This document shows, piece after piece, positions 31,817 to 39,900 of a DNA stretch of 53,042 bases. The stretch spans positions 1 through 53,042 of the forward strand of contig JALFVL010000019.1 of NCBI GenBank assembly GCA_022787165.1. The letters are read 5' to 3'. The notes under the pieces are model-generated. The model saw nothing but the letters and a program-made list of their open reading frames with translations. It was not told where the DNA came from and did no database searches. Source of the stretch: Clostridiales bacterium. Its GTDB lineage: Bacteria; Bacillota; Clostridia; Christensenellales; Aristaeellaceae. Position 1 is the first letter of the stretch. Each line of letters opens with the position of its first letter. A program made the translations under genes and the position numbers.

Positions 31817-33037
31817 ATGCAGGAACTCAGTAAAATCACCTGGCAGGGCTATGCCCGCAAGAATGGCAAAAAGGGCATCCGCAACCGCGTGCTCGTCATC
31901 TACACGGTCAAATGCGCGGAATTTGTCGCGCAGCAGATCGTCAGGGAGAGCGGCAGCGGCGACGTTGAGCTGCTGGGCTTTGACGGCTGCACGGACAACC
32001 AGTACGCCGTCAACCTGCTCATCAGCTTCATCCGCCATCCGAATGTCGGCGCCGTGCTGGCCGTCGGCCTGGGCTGCGAATACGTCCAGCCGGAATGGCT
32101 CAGCCGGATCGCGCAGGAGGAGGGCAAGGTCACGGACTGGCTCTTCATCCAAAACGAGGGCGGTACGAGGGCGGCCGTGCGCAGGGGCCTTTCCTTTGTG
32201 GAGGAGGCGCTTTGCGCGCTGCGCGAGACGCCGCGCGTCCCGATGGGCTTTTCCGACCTGATCATTGGTGCGGAATGCGGCGGCAGCGACTACACCAGCG
32301 GCCTGGCCGGCAACGTCGTCGTCGGCCGGTTCTACGACAGGCTGGTGGACGAGGGCGGCACGGCGATCTTCGAGGAGATCGTCGAGGCGATCGGTCTGGA
32401 CGGCCTGCTGCTCTCCCGCGCCGCCAATGAGCAGGCGCGCCGCGAGATTCGCTATACCTACGACAAGGCGCTTGACTACTGTCGAAGCGTCCGCCAGTAT
32501 TCCGTCAGCCCCGGCAACTTCGCCGGCGGCCTGTCCACCATTGAGGAGAAGAGCATGGGCGCCGTCATCAAGAGCGGCTCCCGGCCGATTCAGGGCGTCA
32601 TCAAGGTCTCTTCGCCCGCGCCGCATCCCGGCCTCTGGCTGCTGGATTCGACGCCCGACCCCTACTGGATGCAGTTCGGCATCACCAACCCCAACGACAA
32701 CGAGGGCCTGATGGACCTCATCAGCTGCGGCGCGCATATCGTCTTCCTGGTCACGGGGCGCGGCAATGTCGTGGGCAGCGCGGTCAGCCCCTGCATCAAG
32801 ATCACGGGCAACGAGGCGACCTTCGCGCGCATGGAGGAGGACATGGACTTTGACGCCAGCCCCGTCCTGCGCGGGGAATGCAGCCAGAGCGAGCTCGCGC
32901 TGCGGCTGGCCGGGATGGTTGCCGACACGGCTGCCGGACGGATGACCAAGAGCGAGGCGTTGGGGCACCACGAGTTCTTCGTGCCCTACAAGTATCAGGA
33001 GAAGCAGGTTTCCTTCAAGAAAGCCTGCGAGGAATAA
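31817..33037 (+). CDS. uxaA: UxaA-type altronate dehydratase large subunit
   Basis: 406 residues of the UxaA/GarD C-terminal family. Conserved blocks are GYARKNGKKGIRNRVLVIYT, LGCEYVQPEW, IGAECGGSDYTSGLAGN, NFAGGLSTIEEKSMG and a TGRGNVVGSAVSPCIKITGN segment. With the small SAF subunit it would dehydrate altronate, an Fe-dependent step giving 2-keto-3-deoxygluconate. ATG 31817 has GGGAGG 5 bases upstream; ATG 31802, which overlaps the small-subunit stop, is an alternative. After the gene an unusual 225-base gap with repeat R2 interrupts the operon. Confidence 0.88.
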   Translation: MQELSKITWQGYARKNGKKGIRNRVLVIYTVKCAEFVAQQIVRESGSGDVELLGFDGCTDNQYAVNLLISFIRHPNVGAVLAVGLGCEYVQPEWLSRIAQEEGKVTDWLFIQNEGGTRAAVRRGLSFVEEALCALRETPRVPMGFSDLIIGAECGGSDYTSGLAGNVVVGRFYDRLVDEGGTAIFEEIVEAIGLDGLLLSRAANEQARREIRYTYDKALDYCRSVRQYSVSPGNFAGGLSTIEEKSMGAVIKSGSRPIQGVIKVSSPAPHPGLWLLDSTPDPYWMQFGITNPNDNEGLMDLISCGAHIVFLVTGRGNVVGSAVSPCIKITGNEATFARMEEDMDFDASPVLRGECSQSELALRLAGMVADTAAGRMTKSEALGHHEFFVPYKYQEKQVSFKKACEE

Positions 33038-33262
33038 TACGAATTCAAAATTCTGAATTGCTTTTATGTGCGCGAAGCGAAGGAGGGAGTTTGAGGGATG
33101 AAATCCCTCAAGCAGGTTTGGGCGGCAGCCCAACGGTTCCCAATCAATTCAAAAAAGTAGTTTCAGAGCAGGCCGCAAGGCGGTCTGCGATTGAAACGGG
33201 CTTGATTTGCAATGTAAGAATTCAGAAACAAACTGGTATAAGCAACAAAGGGGGAATCTTCC
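33038..33262. other. Intergenic region with several inverted repeats
   Basis: No gene is seen. It holds AATTCAAAATTCTGAATT (33042-33059), repeat R2 copy 2, and a second long inverted repeat around 33160-33200 (GTTTCA...CAGGCCGC/GCGGTCTG...TGAAAC). It lies inside an otherwise tight operon. Confidence 0.6.
33072..33133 (-). repeat. R2 dispersed repeat, copy 2
   Basis: Reverse complement matches 25478-25540: TTGGGCTGCCGCCCAA, a TGAGGGA...CCCTCA hairpin, and CTTCGCTTCGCGC. The stems are kept while loop bases differ. Confidence 0.75.
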
Positions 33263-34063
33263 ATGGCTGCCTTTACCGAGGAGCAGATGAAGAGTTTCGA
33301 TATCAAAAACTGGTATGACCTTTCCGGGCAGACGGCGGTCGTCACGGGCGGCGCCTCCGGCCTCGGGCTGGCGATTGTCAGATGCCTGGTCAGCGCGGGC
33401 GCGAAGGTGGTCGTTCTGGCCTCCCGCAGCCCGGAGGCGGCGGCGCAGGCACTTGGTGAATTTGGCGATCGCGTCGTCTACTATCAGTTCAACATCACGG
33501 ACACCGACCACACGCAGGAGATGGCCGACCGGATTCTCGCCGAGCAGGGCCCGGTCAGCATCCTTGTCAACAACGCGGGCAACCACTGCAAGAAGTACAT
33601 CTGGGACATGAGCGTGGAGGATTACAAGAGCGTTCTGGATGTCCATCTGGTCGGCGCGTTTGCGCTCACCAAGGCGCTCGTGCCGCAGATGAAGGAGATG
33701 GGCCATGGCCGCATCATCTTCCAGGCGAGCATGACCAGCTACATCGGTCAACCGATGGTCGCGGGCTACGCGACGGCGAAGGCCGGCTATCTGGGCCTGA
33801 TCCACACGCTGACCGCCGAGCTTGCCGAATTTGGCATCACGGTCAACGCCATCGCGCCCGGCTGGATCGACACGCCGATGTTCCACAAGGCTGTGGACAA
33901 CGATCCGCCGCGCAAGGCGAAGATCATGGGCCGCATTCCGGCCAAGTCCGTCGGCGACGCGATGGACATCGGCATGGTCACGGCATTCCTGTGCAGCGAC
34001 GCGGCGCGCTACATCAGCGGTACCTGCATCCCGGTCGACGGCGGCGCCCTGATCGGCTTCTGA
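33263..34063 (+). CDS. SDR family oxidoreductase (probable keto-uronate reductase)
   Basis: 266 residues, classical SDR: TGGASGLGLAIV near 29-40, NNAGNH, active-site Tyr-Lys in YATAKAG, and the C-terminal PVDGGALIGF. A ~20-residue N-terminal extension precedes the fold. No UxaB or UxuB-type reductase is present here, yet the isomerase and dehydratase on either side need a tagaturonate or fructuronate reductase. This gene is therefore the best candidate for that step (inference). It lies 15 bases before uxaC. Oxidation of a different polyol is the alternative. Confidence 0.85.
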   Translation: MAAFTEEQMKSFDIKNWYDLSGQTAVVTGGASGLGLAIVRCLVSAGAKVVVLASRSPEAAAQALGEFGDRVVYYQFNITDTDHTQEMADRILAEQGPVSILVNNAGNHCKKYIWDMSVEDYKSVLDVHLVGAFALTKALVPQMKEMGHGRIIFQASMTSYIGQPMVAGYATAKAGYLGLIHTLTAELAEFGITVNAIAPGWIDTPMFHKAVDNDPPRKAKIMGRIPAKSVGDAMDIGMVTAFLCSDAARYISGTCIPVDGGALIGF

Positions 34064-34078
34064 TCGGAGGAGGAGCGG

Positions 34079-35491
34079 ATGAACAACAAATTCAGCGAGG
34101 AGCTGTTTCTGACCAACGAGACCGGCCGCATGCTCTACCACAGGTACGCCGAGCCGCTGCCGATCATCGACTACCACTGCCACTTGCAGCCTGCCGAGAT
34201 TGTGGAGAACCGCGAGTTTGAGGATTTGGGCGAGATGTGGCTGCGCGGCGACCACTACAAGTGGCGCTGCATGCGCACGTTCGGCATTGATGAGAAATAC
34301 ATCACCGGCGACGCGAGCTACTACGAGAAGTACATGGCGTTTGCAAAGATCCTGCCGCAGCTGGCCGGCAACCCGATCTACATCTGGTGCGCGCTGGAGC
34401 TCAAGCGGTACTTTGATATCGACGAGCCGCTGACCGCGAAGAACGCGCAGGCAATCTACGACAGGACAAAGGCCCTGATCCGGGAGAAGCACATGACGCG
34501 CCGCTGGTGCATGGAGCACAGCAATGTCCGGCTCGTCTCCACGACGGAGGACCCGATCGACGACTTGCACGACCACATCGCGCTGCAAAAGGAAGCGATG
34601 AGCACGCGCGTCATCACGGCCTTTAGGCCGGACAAGGCGATGTTCTGCGCGCTGCCGACCTTTGCTGAGTATCTGCAAAAGCTCTCCGCCGCGGCGCAGA
34701 TGCCCGTGGACAGCTTTGCCTCCATGCTTTCCGCGCTGGAAAGCCGCCTTCAGTACTTTCAGAAGGTCACCGGCACGACCGTTTCCGACGACGGCATTCC
34801 GTTCTTCACCTGGGCGGACTACACGATGCCGGAGATCGAGGGCATTTTTGCCAAGGCGAGGAGCGGCGGCAAGCTGACGGCGAAGGAAATCGACCAGTAT
34901 CAGAGCGCGTTCCTCTTTGAGATGGGGCGCATGTACAACCGCAACGGCTACGTCATGCAGCTGCATATCGGCACCTACCTGGACGCCAACAGGAGCAAGG
35001 TCAAGGCTATCGGCCAGTCGACCGGCTTTGACTGCATTGACGATCAGGCGTCGGTGACGAGCGTGGGCGAGCTGCTCAACCGGCTGACGGAGATCGGCGA
35101 GCTGCCCAAGACGCTGCTCTATCCGCTGGACGGCACGAAGATCGAGGCCTGGGCTGTGCTCGCCGCGGGCTTCTGCGACAGCGGCGTGCGCGCCAAGGTG
35201 CAGCTGGCCGCGCCGTGGTGGTTCAACGATCAGGTCTACGGCATCCAGCGCCAGTTTGAGGCCTGCGCGAATCTCTATCCGGTCAGCCTGTCGGTGGGCA
35301 TGCTGACGGACAGCCGCAGCTTCATCTCCTATCCGCGTCACGAGCTCTACCGCCGCATGCTGTGCAACTACCTGGGCGCGCTGGTGGAGCGCGGGGAATA
35401 CTTCTCCGGCGAGGAGGAGCTCAAAGAGACCATCGAGAACGTCTGCTTCAACAACGTCAATGAATTCTTCGGCTTCGGCGTCGAGCGCTGA
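34079..35491 (+). CDS. uxaC: Glucuronate isomerase
   Basis: 470 residues, full length for UxaC of the amidohydrolase superfamily. Visible hallmarks are IIDYHCHLQPAEI (His33, His35 metal ligands), MRTFGIDEKYITGDASYYEK, TTEDPIDDLH and the C-terminal VGMLTDSRSFISYPRHELYRR. It interconverts glucuronate/fructuronate or galacturonate/tagaturonate in the cytoplasm. GGAGGAG lies before the ATG, 15 bases after the SDR gene. It ends the operon, with a terminator directly after. KDG kinase and aldolase genes are not in the window. Confidence 0.96.
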   Translation: MNNKFSEELFLTNETGRMLYHRYAEPLPIIDYHCHLQPAEIVENREFEDLGEMWLRGDHYKWRCMRTFGIDEKYITGDASYYEKYMAFAKILPQLAGNPIYIWCALELKRYFDIDEPLTAKNAQAIYDRTKALIREKHMTRRWCMEHSNVRLVSTTEDPIDDLHDHIALQKEAMSTRVITAFRPDKAMFCALPTFAEYLQKLSAAAQMPVDSFASMLSALESRLQYFQKVTGTTVSDDGIPFFTWADYTMPEIEGIFAKARSGGKLTAKEIDQYQSAFLFEMGRMYNRNGYVMQLHIGTYLDANRSKVKAIGQSTGFDCIDDQASVTSVGELLNRLTEIGELPKTLLYPLDGTKIEAWAVLAAGFCDSGVRAKVQLAAPWWFNDQVYGIQRQFEACANLYPVSLSVGMLTDSRSFISYPRHELYRRMLCNYLGALVERGEYFSGEEELKETIENVCFNNVNEFFGFGVER

Positions 35492-35518
35492 GCGGGGAAG
35501 GGAGCAAAATGATCAAGG

Positions 35519-35552
35519 CCCGCCGCCGGGAGAAACCCGGCGGCGGGTCTTT
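35519..35552 (+). terminator. Terminator of the sugar-acid operon
   Basis: Perfect 12-bp stem CCCGCCGCCGGG/CCCGGCGGCGGG with a 5-base loop, followed by TCTTT. Confidence 0.85.
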
Positions 35553-35596
35553 GCGGCATGAAAACTCCGCCCGAAGCGGGGGAAAATTCGGGAAAT

Positions 35597-35629
35597 AAAA
35601 AATCCCAAAAACCATCGTTTTCGGGATTT
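35597..35629 (-). terminator. Terminator of tRNA-Lys
   Basis: Minus strand: AAATCCC/GGGATTT stem followed by a T tract, directly after the tRNA 3' end. Confidence 0.7.
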
Positions 35630-35630
35630 C

Positions 35631-35706
35631 TGGTGCACCTTCAGGGGCTCGAACCCTGGGCACCCTGATTAAGAGTCAGGTGCTCTACCAACTGAGCTAA
35701 AGGTGC
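35631..35706 (-). tRNA. tRNA-Lys (anticodon CTT)
   Basis: 76 nt including encoded CCA. Acceptor GCACCTT/AAGGTGC, D stem GCTC/GAGC, anticodon stem CCTGA/TCAGG with loop CTCTTAA, T arm CAGGG-TTCGAGC-CCCTG. All stems pair fully. Confidence 0.97.
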
Positions 35707-35836
35707 AAATTCAGTTTTCAGAGGGCGGCGCGAGGCGCTTTCCTCTCAACGGATGACAGTATATCACGATGGGGGTGAAAATGCAAGCCTTTTTTTAAAA
35801 AATAAAAAGTTATATGATAGAGACGGGCATATACAG

Positions 35837-35869
35837 AAAAGGCCCTGCGCGGCGGAATCCGCGCAGGGC
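35837..35869 (-). terminator. Terminator of the radical SAM-metK operon
   Basis: Minus strand: GCCCTGCGCG/CGCGCAGGGC stem (10 bp) followed by CTTTTC. Confidence 0.75.
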
Positions 35870-35910
35870 GCAGAGCAGGTGGAATCCTAGAGAATCTTGA
35901 TGTTCATGGC

Positions 35911-37062
35911 TCATTCCTGGCCGGAGCGGAGCGCGCCGGCGAGGTCGGTCTGCTCCCACGGCATGGCTTTCGCGTTGGCGCCGAAGTGGCCGTAGCAGGA
36001 GACGGAGGAATAGATCGGCGCGCGCAGGCCGAAGCGGCGGATGATCGCGTTGGGCCGCAGGTCAACATGCCTGCGCAGCAGCTCGGCGATTTCGCTGTCC
36101 GGCAGACGGCCTGTGCCGAAGGTGTCTGCCAGGACGGAGACCGGCTCCGCGACGCCGATGGCATAGCTCAGCTGGATCTCGCAGCGGTCGGCCAGGCCGG
36201 CGGCGACGACGTTCTTGGCGAGGTAGCGGGCCATGTAGGCGGCGCTCCGGTCGACCTTGCTGGGATCCTTGCCGGAGAAGGCGCCGCCGCCGTGGCGGGC
36301 GTAGCCGCCGTAGGTGTCCACGATCAGCTTGCGGCCGGTCAGGCCGCTGTCGCCGGCGGGCCCGCCGATCAGGAAGCGTCCGGTCGGGTTGACAAAGATG
36401 CGCGTGTGCTCATCGAGCAGCCCCTCGGGAATCGCGTGGCCGATGACCTCGTCGATGACCTGCGTGCGCAGCTCGCTCTCCGTGATGGCCTCCGTGTGCT
36501 GCGTGGAGACGACGACGGCGTCCACGCGCACGGGCTTGCCGTCGTCATACTGCACGGTCACCTGCGCCTTTCCGTCGGGCAGCAGCTCGGGGAGAATGCA
36601 GTTTTCGCGGACATAGGCCAGGCGGCGGGTCAGCGCATGCGCCAGCTCGATGGGCAGGGGCATGAGGCTCTCGGTCTCGCGGCAGGCGTAGCCAAACATC
36701 ATGCCCTGGTCGCCCGCGCCCTCGTCCTTTTCGTCGGCGCGGCTGACGCCCATGTCGATGTCGGGGGACTGCTCATGCAGGTCGACGGTGACGCGGCAGG
36801 TGTCCGCGTCAAAGCCGCGGCCCGGCTCTGTGTAGCCGATGCGGCGGATGGTTTCGCGGGCGATGGCCTCATAGTCGACCCGGGCGCGGGTGGTGATCTC
36901 GCCGAAGATATGCACGGCGTCGGGGATGGCCGTGACCTCGCAGGCGACGTGGGCGGCGGGATCCTTGGCGAGGATGGCGTCGAGAATCGCGTCGGCGATC
37001 TGGTCGCAGACCTTGTCGGGATGGCCCTTGGTGACGCTTTCGGAGGTAAAGAAGGTCGTCAT
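35911..37062 (-). CDS. metK: S-adenosylmethionine synthetase
   Basis: 383 residues, complete Met[18 protein letters not shown] (His14), the [16 protein letters not shown] nucleotide block, [18 protein letters not shown], and SVSCYGHFG near the C-terminus. It makes SAM from methionine and ATP in the cytoplasm. It starts only 3 bases after the stop of a radical SAM gene, an unusual pairing that would couple SAM supply to that enzyme. It has no clear promoter of its own. No S-box riboswitch was recognised upstream of the operon. Confidence 0.97.
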   Translation of the reverse strand: MTTFFTSESVTKGHPDKVCDQIADAILDAILAKDPAAHVACEVTAIPDAVHIFGEITTRARVDYEAIARETIRRIGYTEPGRGFDADTCRVTVDLHEQSPDIDMGVSRADEKDEGAGDQGMMFGYACRETESLMPLPIELAHALTRRLAYVRENCILPELLPDGKAQVTVQYDDGKPVRVDAVVVSTQHTEAITESELRTQVIDEVIGHAIPEGLLDEHTRIFVNPTGRFLIGGPAGDSGLTGRKLIVDTYGGYARHGGGAFSGKDPSKVDRSAAYMARYLAKNVVAAGLADRCEIQLSYAIGVAEPVSVLADTFGTGRLPDSEIAELLRRHVDLRPNAIIRRFGLRAPIYSSVSCYGHFGANAKAMPWEQTDLAGALRSGQE

Positions 37063-37065
37063 GGC

Positions 37066-38448
37066 TCAGGCCTCCTTGCTGCAGGCCTCGGCGCAGGAGG
37101 CGCAGTTGTGGCTGCAGCTCCAGAGGCGCTCCGCCGTCGGCTTCCAGTTCTGCGCGTATTCGTCGCACTTGCTGCACAGGTGATCGGCGCTCTCCGGCGA
37201 CTGCGGGTCGGTCGAGTGCGCGCCGGTCTTTTCGACGATCTCGCGCAGCTGCTCCGGGTTCTCGAGCATCGGGCAGGGGCGCAGCATGTTGTCGTTGAAG
37301 GGCTGGCCGTCGTGATAGGCCATGAAGATCGGGGAGCGCAGCGCGTCGAGCAGGCTGACCTCGCGGATGTTCGCGTTGGAGTAGTGGATGAACACGCAGG
37401 GGTCGACATCGCCGTTGGCGTTGATGTGCAGATAGCGCCGGCCGCCGGCGATGCAGCCGCCGACATACTCGCCGTCGTTCTGGAAGTCCATCGCGAAGAT
37501 CGGCTTGGTCGAGCGGATCTCGCGGATGCGGTGGTACATGTACTCGCGCTGCTCGGGGTTGGGCAGCAGCTGCGGCGCGGCGTCGTTGCCGACGGGCATA
37601 TAATGGAAATACCAGATGAAGCGCGCGCCCAGGCCGCAGATGTAGTCGATGAATTCCTCCGAGGCGATGGAATCGATGTTGGCGCTGGTGTAGCAGGCGG
37701 AGATGCCGAAGGGCAGGTGCTTGTCGTGCAGGATCTGCATGGCGCGCGTGGCTTTCTGGTAGACGCCGTTGCCGCGCCGGCCGTCGGTGGCCTCCTCGAA
37801 GCCCTCCAGGCTGATGGCCGGGATGAAGTTCTTGACGCGGAGCATCTCGTCGGCAAATTCCTCGTCGATGAGCGTGCCATTGGTGAAGGAGAGGAACTGG
37901 CAGTCGCTGTGCTTGTTGCACAGGGCGATCAGGTCCCGCTTGCGCACGAGCGGCTCACCGCCGGTGTAGATGTACATGTACACGCCCAGCGCCTTGCCCT
38001 GCGTGATGATGGAGTCGATCTCGTCAAACGTCAGGTTGAGCCTGTTGCCGTATTCCGCGGCCCAGCAGCCGGTGCAGTGCAGGTTGCAGGCTGAGGTCGG
38101 GTCAAGCAGGATGGCCCAGGGGATGTTGCAGCCGTACTTTTTGCGGTTCTCCTCCTGAATCGGCCAGCCGATGATGTTGGCGTTGAGGAAGAAATTCTGG
38201 AAGGTCGCCTTGAGCACGCCGTTGTCGGTCTCCTTGAGGATATCCATGACGAGCCTGTGCATGTTGTTGTCCGGGTCGTTGATGACCTTGCGCACGGCGG
38301 CGCGCTGGGACTCAAAGCTGTTGGGGCCGCTGCCGGCGAGCTTGTCCACCCAGGCCATCAGCTTGGGCGCGTTCTCCTCGGGGTTCTTTTCCAGGTAGGA
38401 AAAGGCGGTGTTCAGCGTCAGCTTCTTGACGGAATTGGAAATGCCCAT
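37066..38448 (-). CDS. Radical SAM protein with C-terminal Cys cluster, function unknown
   Basis: 460 residues. A helical N-terminal region of ~110 residues precedes the radical SAM motif Cys121-x3-Cys125-x2-Cys128 (CNLHCTGC). SAM contacts are TGGEPLVR near 163 and SFTNGTLIDEE. A SPASM-like part follows (HINANGDVDPCVFIHYSN), and the extreme C-terminus holds six Cys between 425 and 456 (CSKC; then CSHNCASCAEAC). Auxiliary Fe-S clusters are likely. It leads an operon with metK and lies next to a TetR-type regulator. No peptide substrate is visible nearby. AAGGAG lies 9 bases before the ATG. Confidence 0.85.
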   Translation of the reverse strand: MGISNSVKKLTLNTAFSYLEKNPEENAPKLMAWVDKLAGSGPNSFESQRAAVRKVINDPDNNMHRLVMDILKETDNGVLKATFQNFFLNANIIGWPIQEENRKKYGCNIPWAILLDPTSACNLHCTGCWAAEYGNRLNLTFDEIDSIITQGKALGVYMYIYTGGEPLVRKRDLIALCNKHSDCQFLSFTNGTLIDEEFADEMLRVKNFIPAISLEGFEEATDGRRGNGVYQKATRAMQILHDKHLPFGISACYTSANIDSIASEEFIDYICGLGARFIWYFHYMPVGNDAAPQLLPNPEQREYMYHRIREIRSTKPIFAMDFQNDGEYVGGCIAGGRRYLHINANGDVDPCVFIHYSNANIREVSLLDALRSPIFMAYHDGQPFNDNMLRPCPMLENPEQLREIVEKTGAHSTDPQSPESADHLCSKCDEYAQNWKPTAERLWSCSHNCASCAEACSKEA

Positions 38449-38555
38449 GAAATATGCTCCTTTTGAAAATGAAGAATGGGGTCATGCTTCCGGCCCGGAG
38501 CGCCCGCGCTCCAAGGCCTGTCCGCATCGGATAAGGCGATTATAAAAAGGGGCGG

Positions 38556-38620
38556 GCAAAAAGAAAATGCCCAGATCGCGGTCAATGTCCGAATTGGAAA
38601 CGACTGACCGCAATCTGGGC
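38556..38620 (-). terminator. Terminator of the TetR-type gene
   Basis: Minus strand: GCCCAGATTGCGGTCA pairs with TGACCGCGATCTGGGC (15 of 16) around a 20-base loop, followed by a T-rich run. It overlaps the likely promoter zone of the downstream radical SAM gene. Confidence 0.75.
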
Positions 38621-38659
38621 AAAACTGACACAAATGGGTGGATTTGAGCAGACAAGGCG

Positions 38660-39223
38660 TTATGGCGCCGTGCGCGTGTAGCGGCGGACAAGATCCTCCA
38701 GGCTGCCGGAGAAGAAGCGCTCGATCAGGCTGAGCATCTTCTCAATGTCGCCCGTCATCCCCTCCCCGATCCAGTGCAGAATCATGCCGCACAGGCCGTA
38801 GGAGAAGATGTTGATGAGAAAATCCCTGTCCTCCTCGGGGATGCGCTCCGAGCCAGGCTGGCTGGCGAGCAGGCTGGTGATGATCGGATTGAGCCATCGG
38901 ATGAGCGCGGCTTCCAGCGTGCTGCGCTGGATGGAATGGTACGTGTTGAGCACGACCATCCGCTCCTTCTGGCTGTAGATGAGGAGCTTGCGCAGGCAGT
39001 CGACCCAGTTGTCGCGGGTGATCTCCGTGTCAAGCAGGCGGCGGGTATCCTCGATCAGCGTGTAATTGAGCAGATCATAGATGTCCTGAAAGTGATAATA
39101 GAAGGTCTTGCGGCTCACCTCAGCGTCATCCGTGATATCCTGAATGGTGATGTTGTCGAGCGTCTTTTGTGACAGCAGCTTTTTGAGCGATGCGGAAAGC
39201 ATCCGTTTTGTCATGTTGGACAT
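38660..39223 (-). CDS. TetR/AcrR family transcriptional regulator
   Basis: 187 residues. HTH at about 10-50 (LKKLLSQKTLDNITIQDITD, then a VSRKTFYYHF recognition helix), with a helical ligand domain after it. The family resembles DhaS-type TetR proteins. The start at 39223 has GGAGG 7 bases upstream; longer in-frame readings back to 39721 lack support. It sits between the radical SAM-metK operon and a divergent small gene, and probably controls one or both. The ligand is unknown. Confidence 0.88.
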   Translation of the reverse strand: MSNMTKRMLSASLKKLLSQKTLDNITIQDITDDAEVSRKTFYYHFQDIYDLLNYTLIEDTRRLLDTEITRDNWVDCLRKLLIYSQKERMVVLNTYHSIQRSTLEAALIRWLNPIITSLLASQPGSERIPEEDRDFLINIFSYGLCGMILHWIGEGMTGDIEKMLSLIERFFSGSLEDLVRRYTRTAP

Positions 39224-39248
39224 GGCACGCCCTCCTTTGCGTAGCTTC

Positions 39249-39277
39249 AGTTTAGACGCTTTTGTGCCGTCCGTCAA
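39249..39277 (-). promoter_or_regulatory. Promoter of the TetR-type gene
   Basis: Minus strand: TTGACG (39272-39277), 17 bases, TAAACT (39249-39254). Confidence 0.7.
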
Positions 39278-39319
39278 GCGCGCAAAGGGATGGGTCATTT
39301 CAAAAAAGTACTTACAGGC

Positions 39320-39351
39320 CGTTTTTTCTGGCGCGAAAAAACGCGTACAAT
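39320..39351 (+). promoter_or_regulatory. Palindrome at the promoter of the 39437 gene
   Basis: CGTTTTTT/AAAAAACG inverted repeat (39320-39327, 39336-39343) directly before a TACAAT -10 (39346-39351). It is a candidate TetR operator in the divergent region. Confidence 0.5.
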
Positions 39352-39436
39352 GCCGGTGAAGGCGACAGTGTGGATGCATGCAGTCCTTCGGATAAACACA
39401 GGAAAAAGGGATACCCGCACAGAAGGAATGGTGAAA

Positions 39437-39781
39437 ATGGACAAAAGAGAGTACAGGATCCTGACTACGCCGCGGGAGATTGCGCAGTCGCTGCTGATGG
39501 AGCTCTATACGCCGACAACGGCGGTCGTTCAGCTGGACAGAGGCGGCGCGATGACCGGTATCCGCCTGTTTGATACGCTGTTCGGCGGAAGGACGATCCG
39601 CCCGACGGCGGATTGCGCGCAGGCCTGGATGATCTGCGGCCATCCGGATGGCTGCCTCGAGCTGAGCGAGGAGGAGAGGCGCAACCTTGAAAGGCTGCGC
39701 ACGAGCCTGAATGTGCATCACATCCGCGTCTTTCTGGCCGGGGAGGATATCGGCATCATCGAGCTGACGGATGAGATGTGA
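39437..39781 (+). CDS. Hypothetical small protein
   Basis: 114 residues, no signal peptide or membrane segment. It begins MDKREYRILTTPREIAQSLL and ends FLAGEDIGIIELTDEM. Two Cys lie mid-sequence (ADCAQAWMICGHPDGC region, three in all). It looks like a small alpha/beta domain. ATG 39437 was chosen for the AAGGA 9 bases upstream. It is divergent from the TetR gene with a palindrome at its promoter, so it may be a TetR-controlled gene. No family recognised. Confidence 0.65.
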   Translation: MDKREYRILTTPREIAQSLLMELYTPTTAVVQLDRGGAMTGIRLFDTLFGGRTIRPTADCAQAWMICGHPDGCLELSEEERRNLERLRTSLNVHHIRVFLAGEDIGIIELTDEM

Positions 39782-39900
39782 CGGCGGACAGGGCCTACGG
39801 CTTTGGAAAAAGCGGGAAATCTGGGCGGAAACGGTGCGCAGGGTGCTTCTTTATGGTATAATGCCTGCGGAAAGAAACGGAAGGAAACGGAGGACCGGGC

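Noticed and set aside
31479..33037. The split UxaA genes as a frameshifted single gene
   Set aside because: Each part has its own ribosome site and a natural domain boundary, and split forms of this family (for example SuyA/SuyB) are known.
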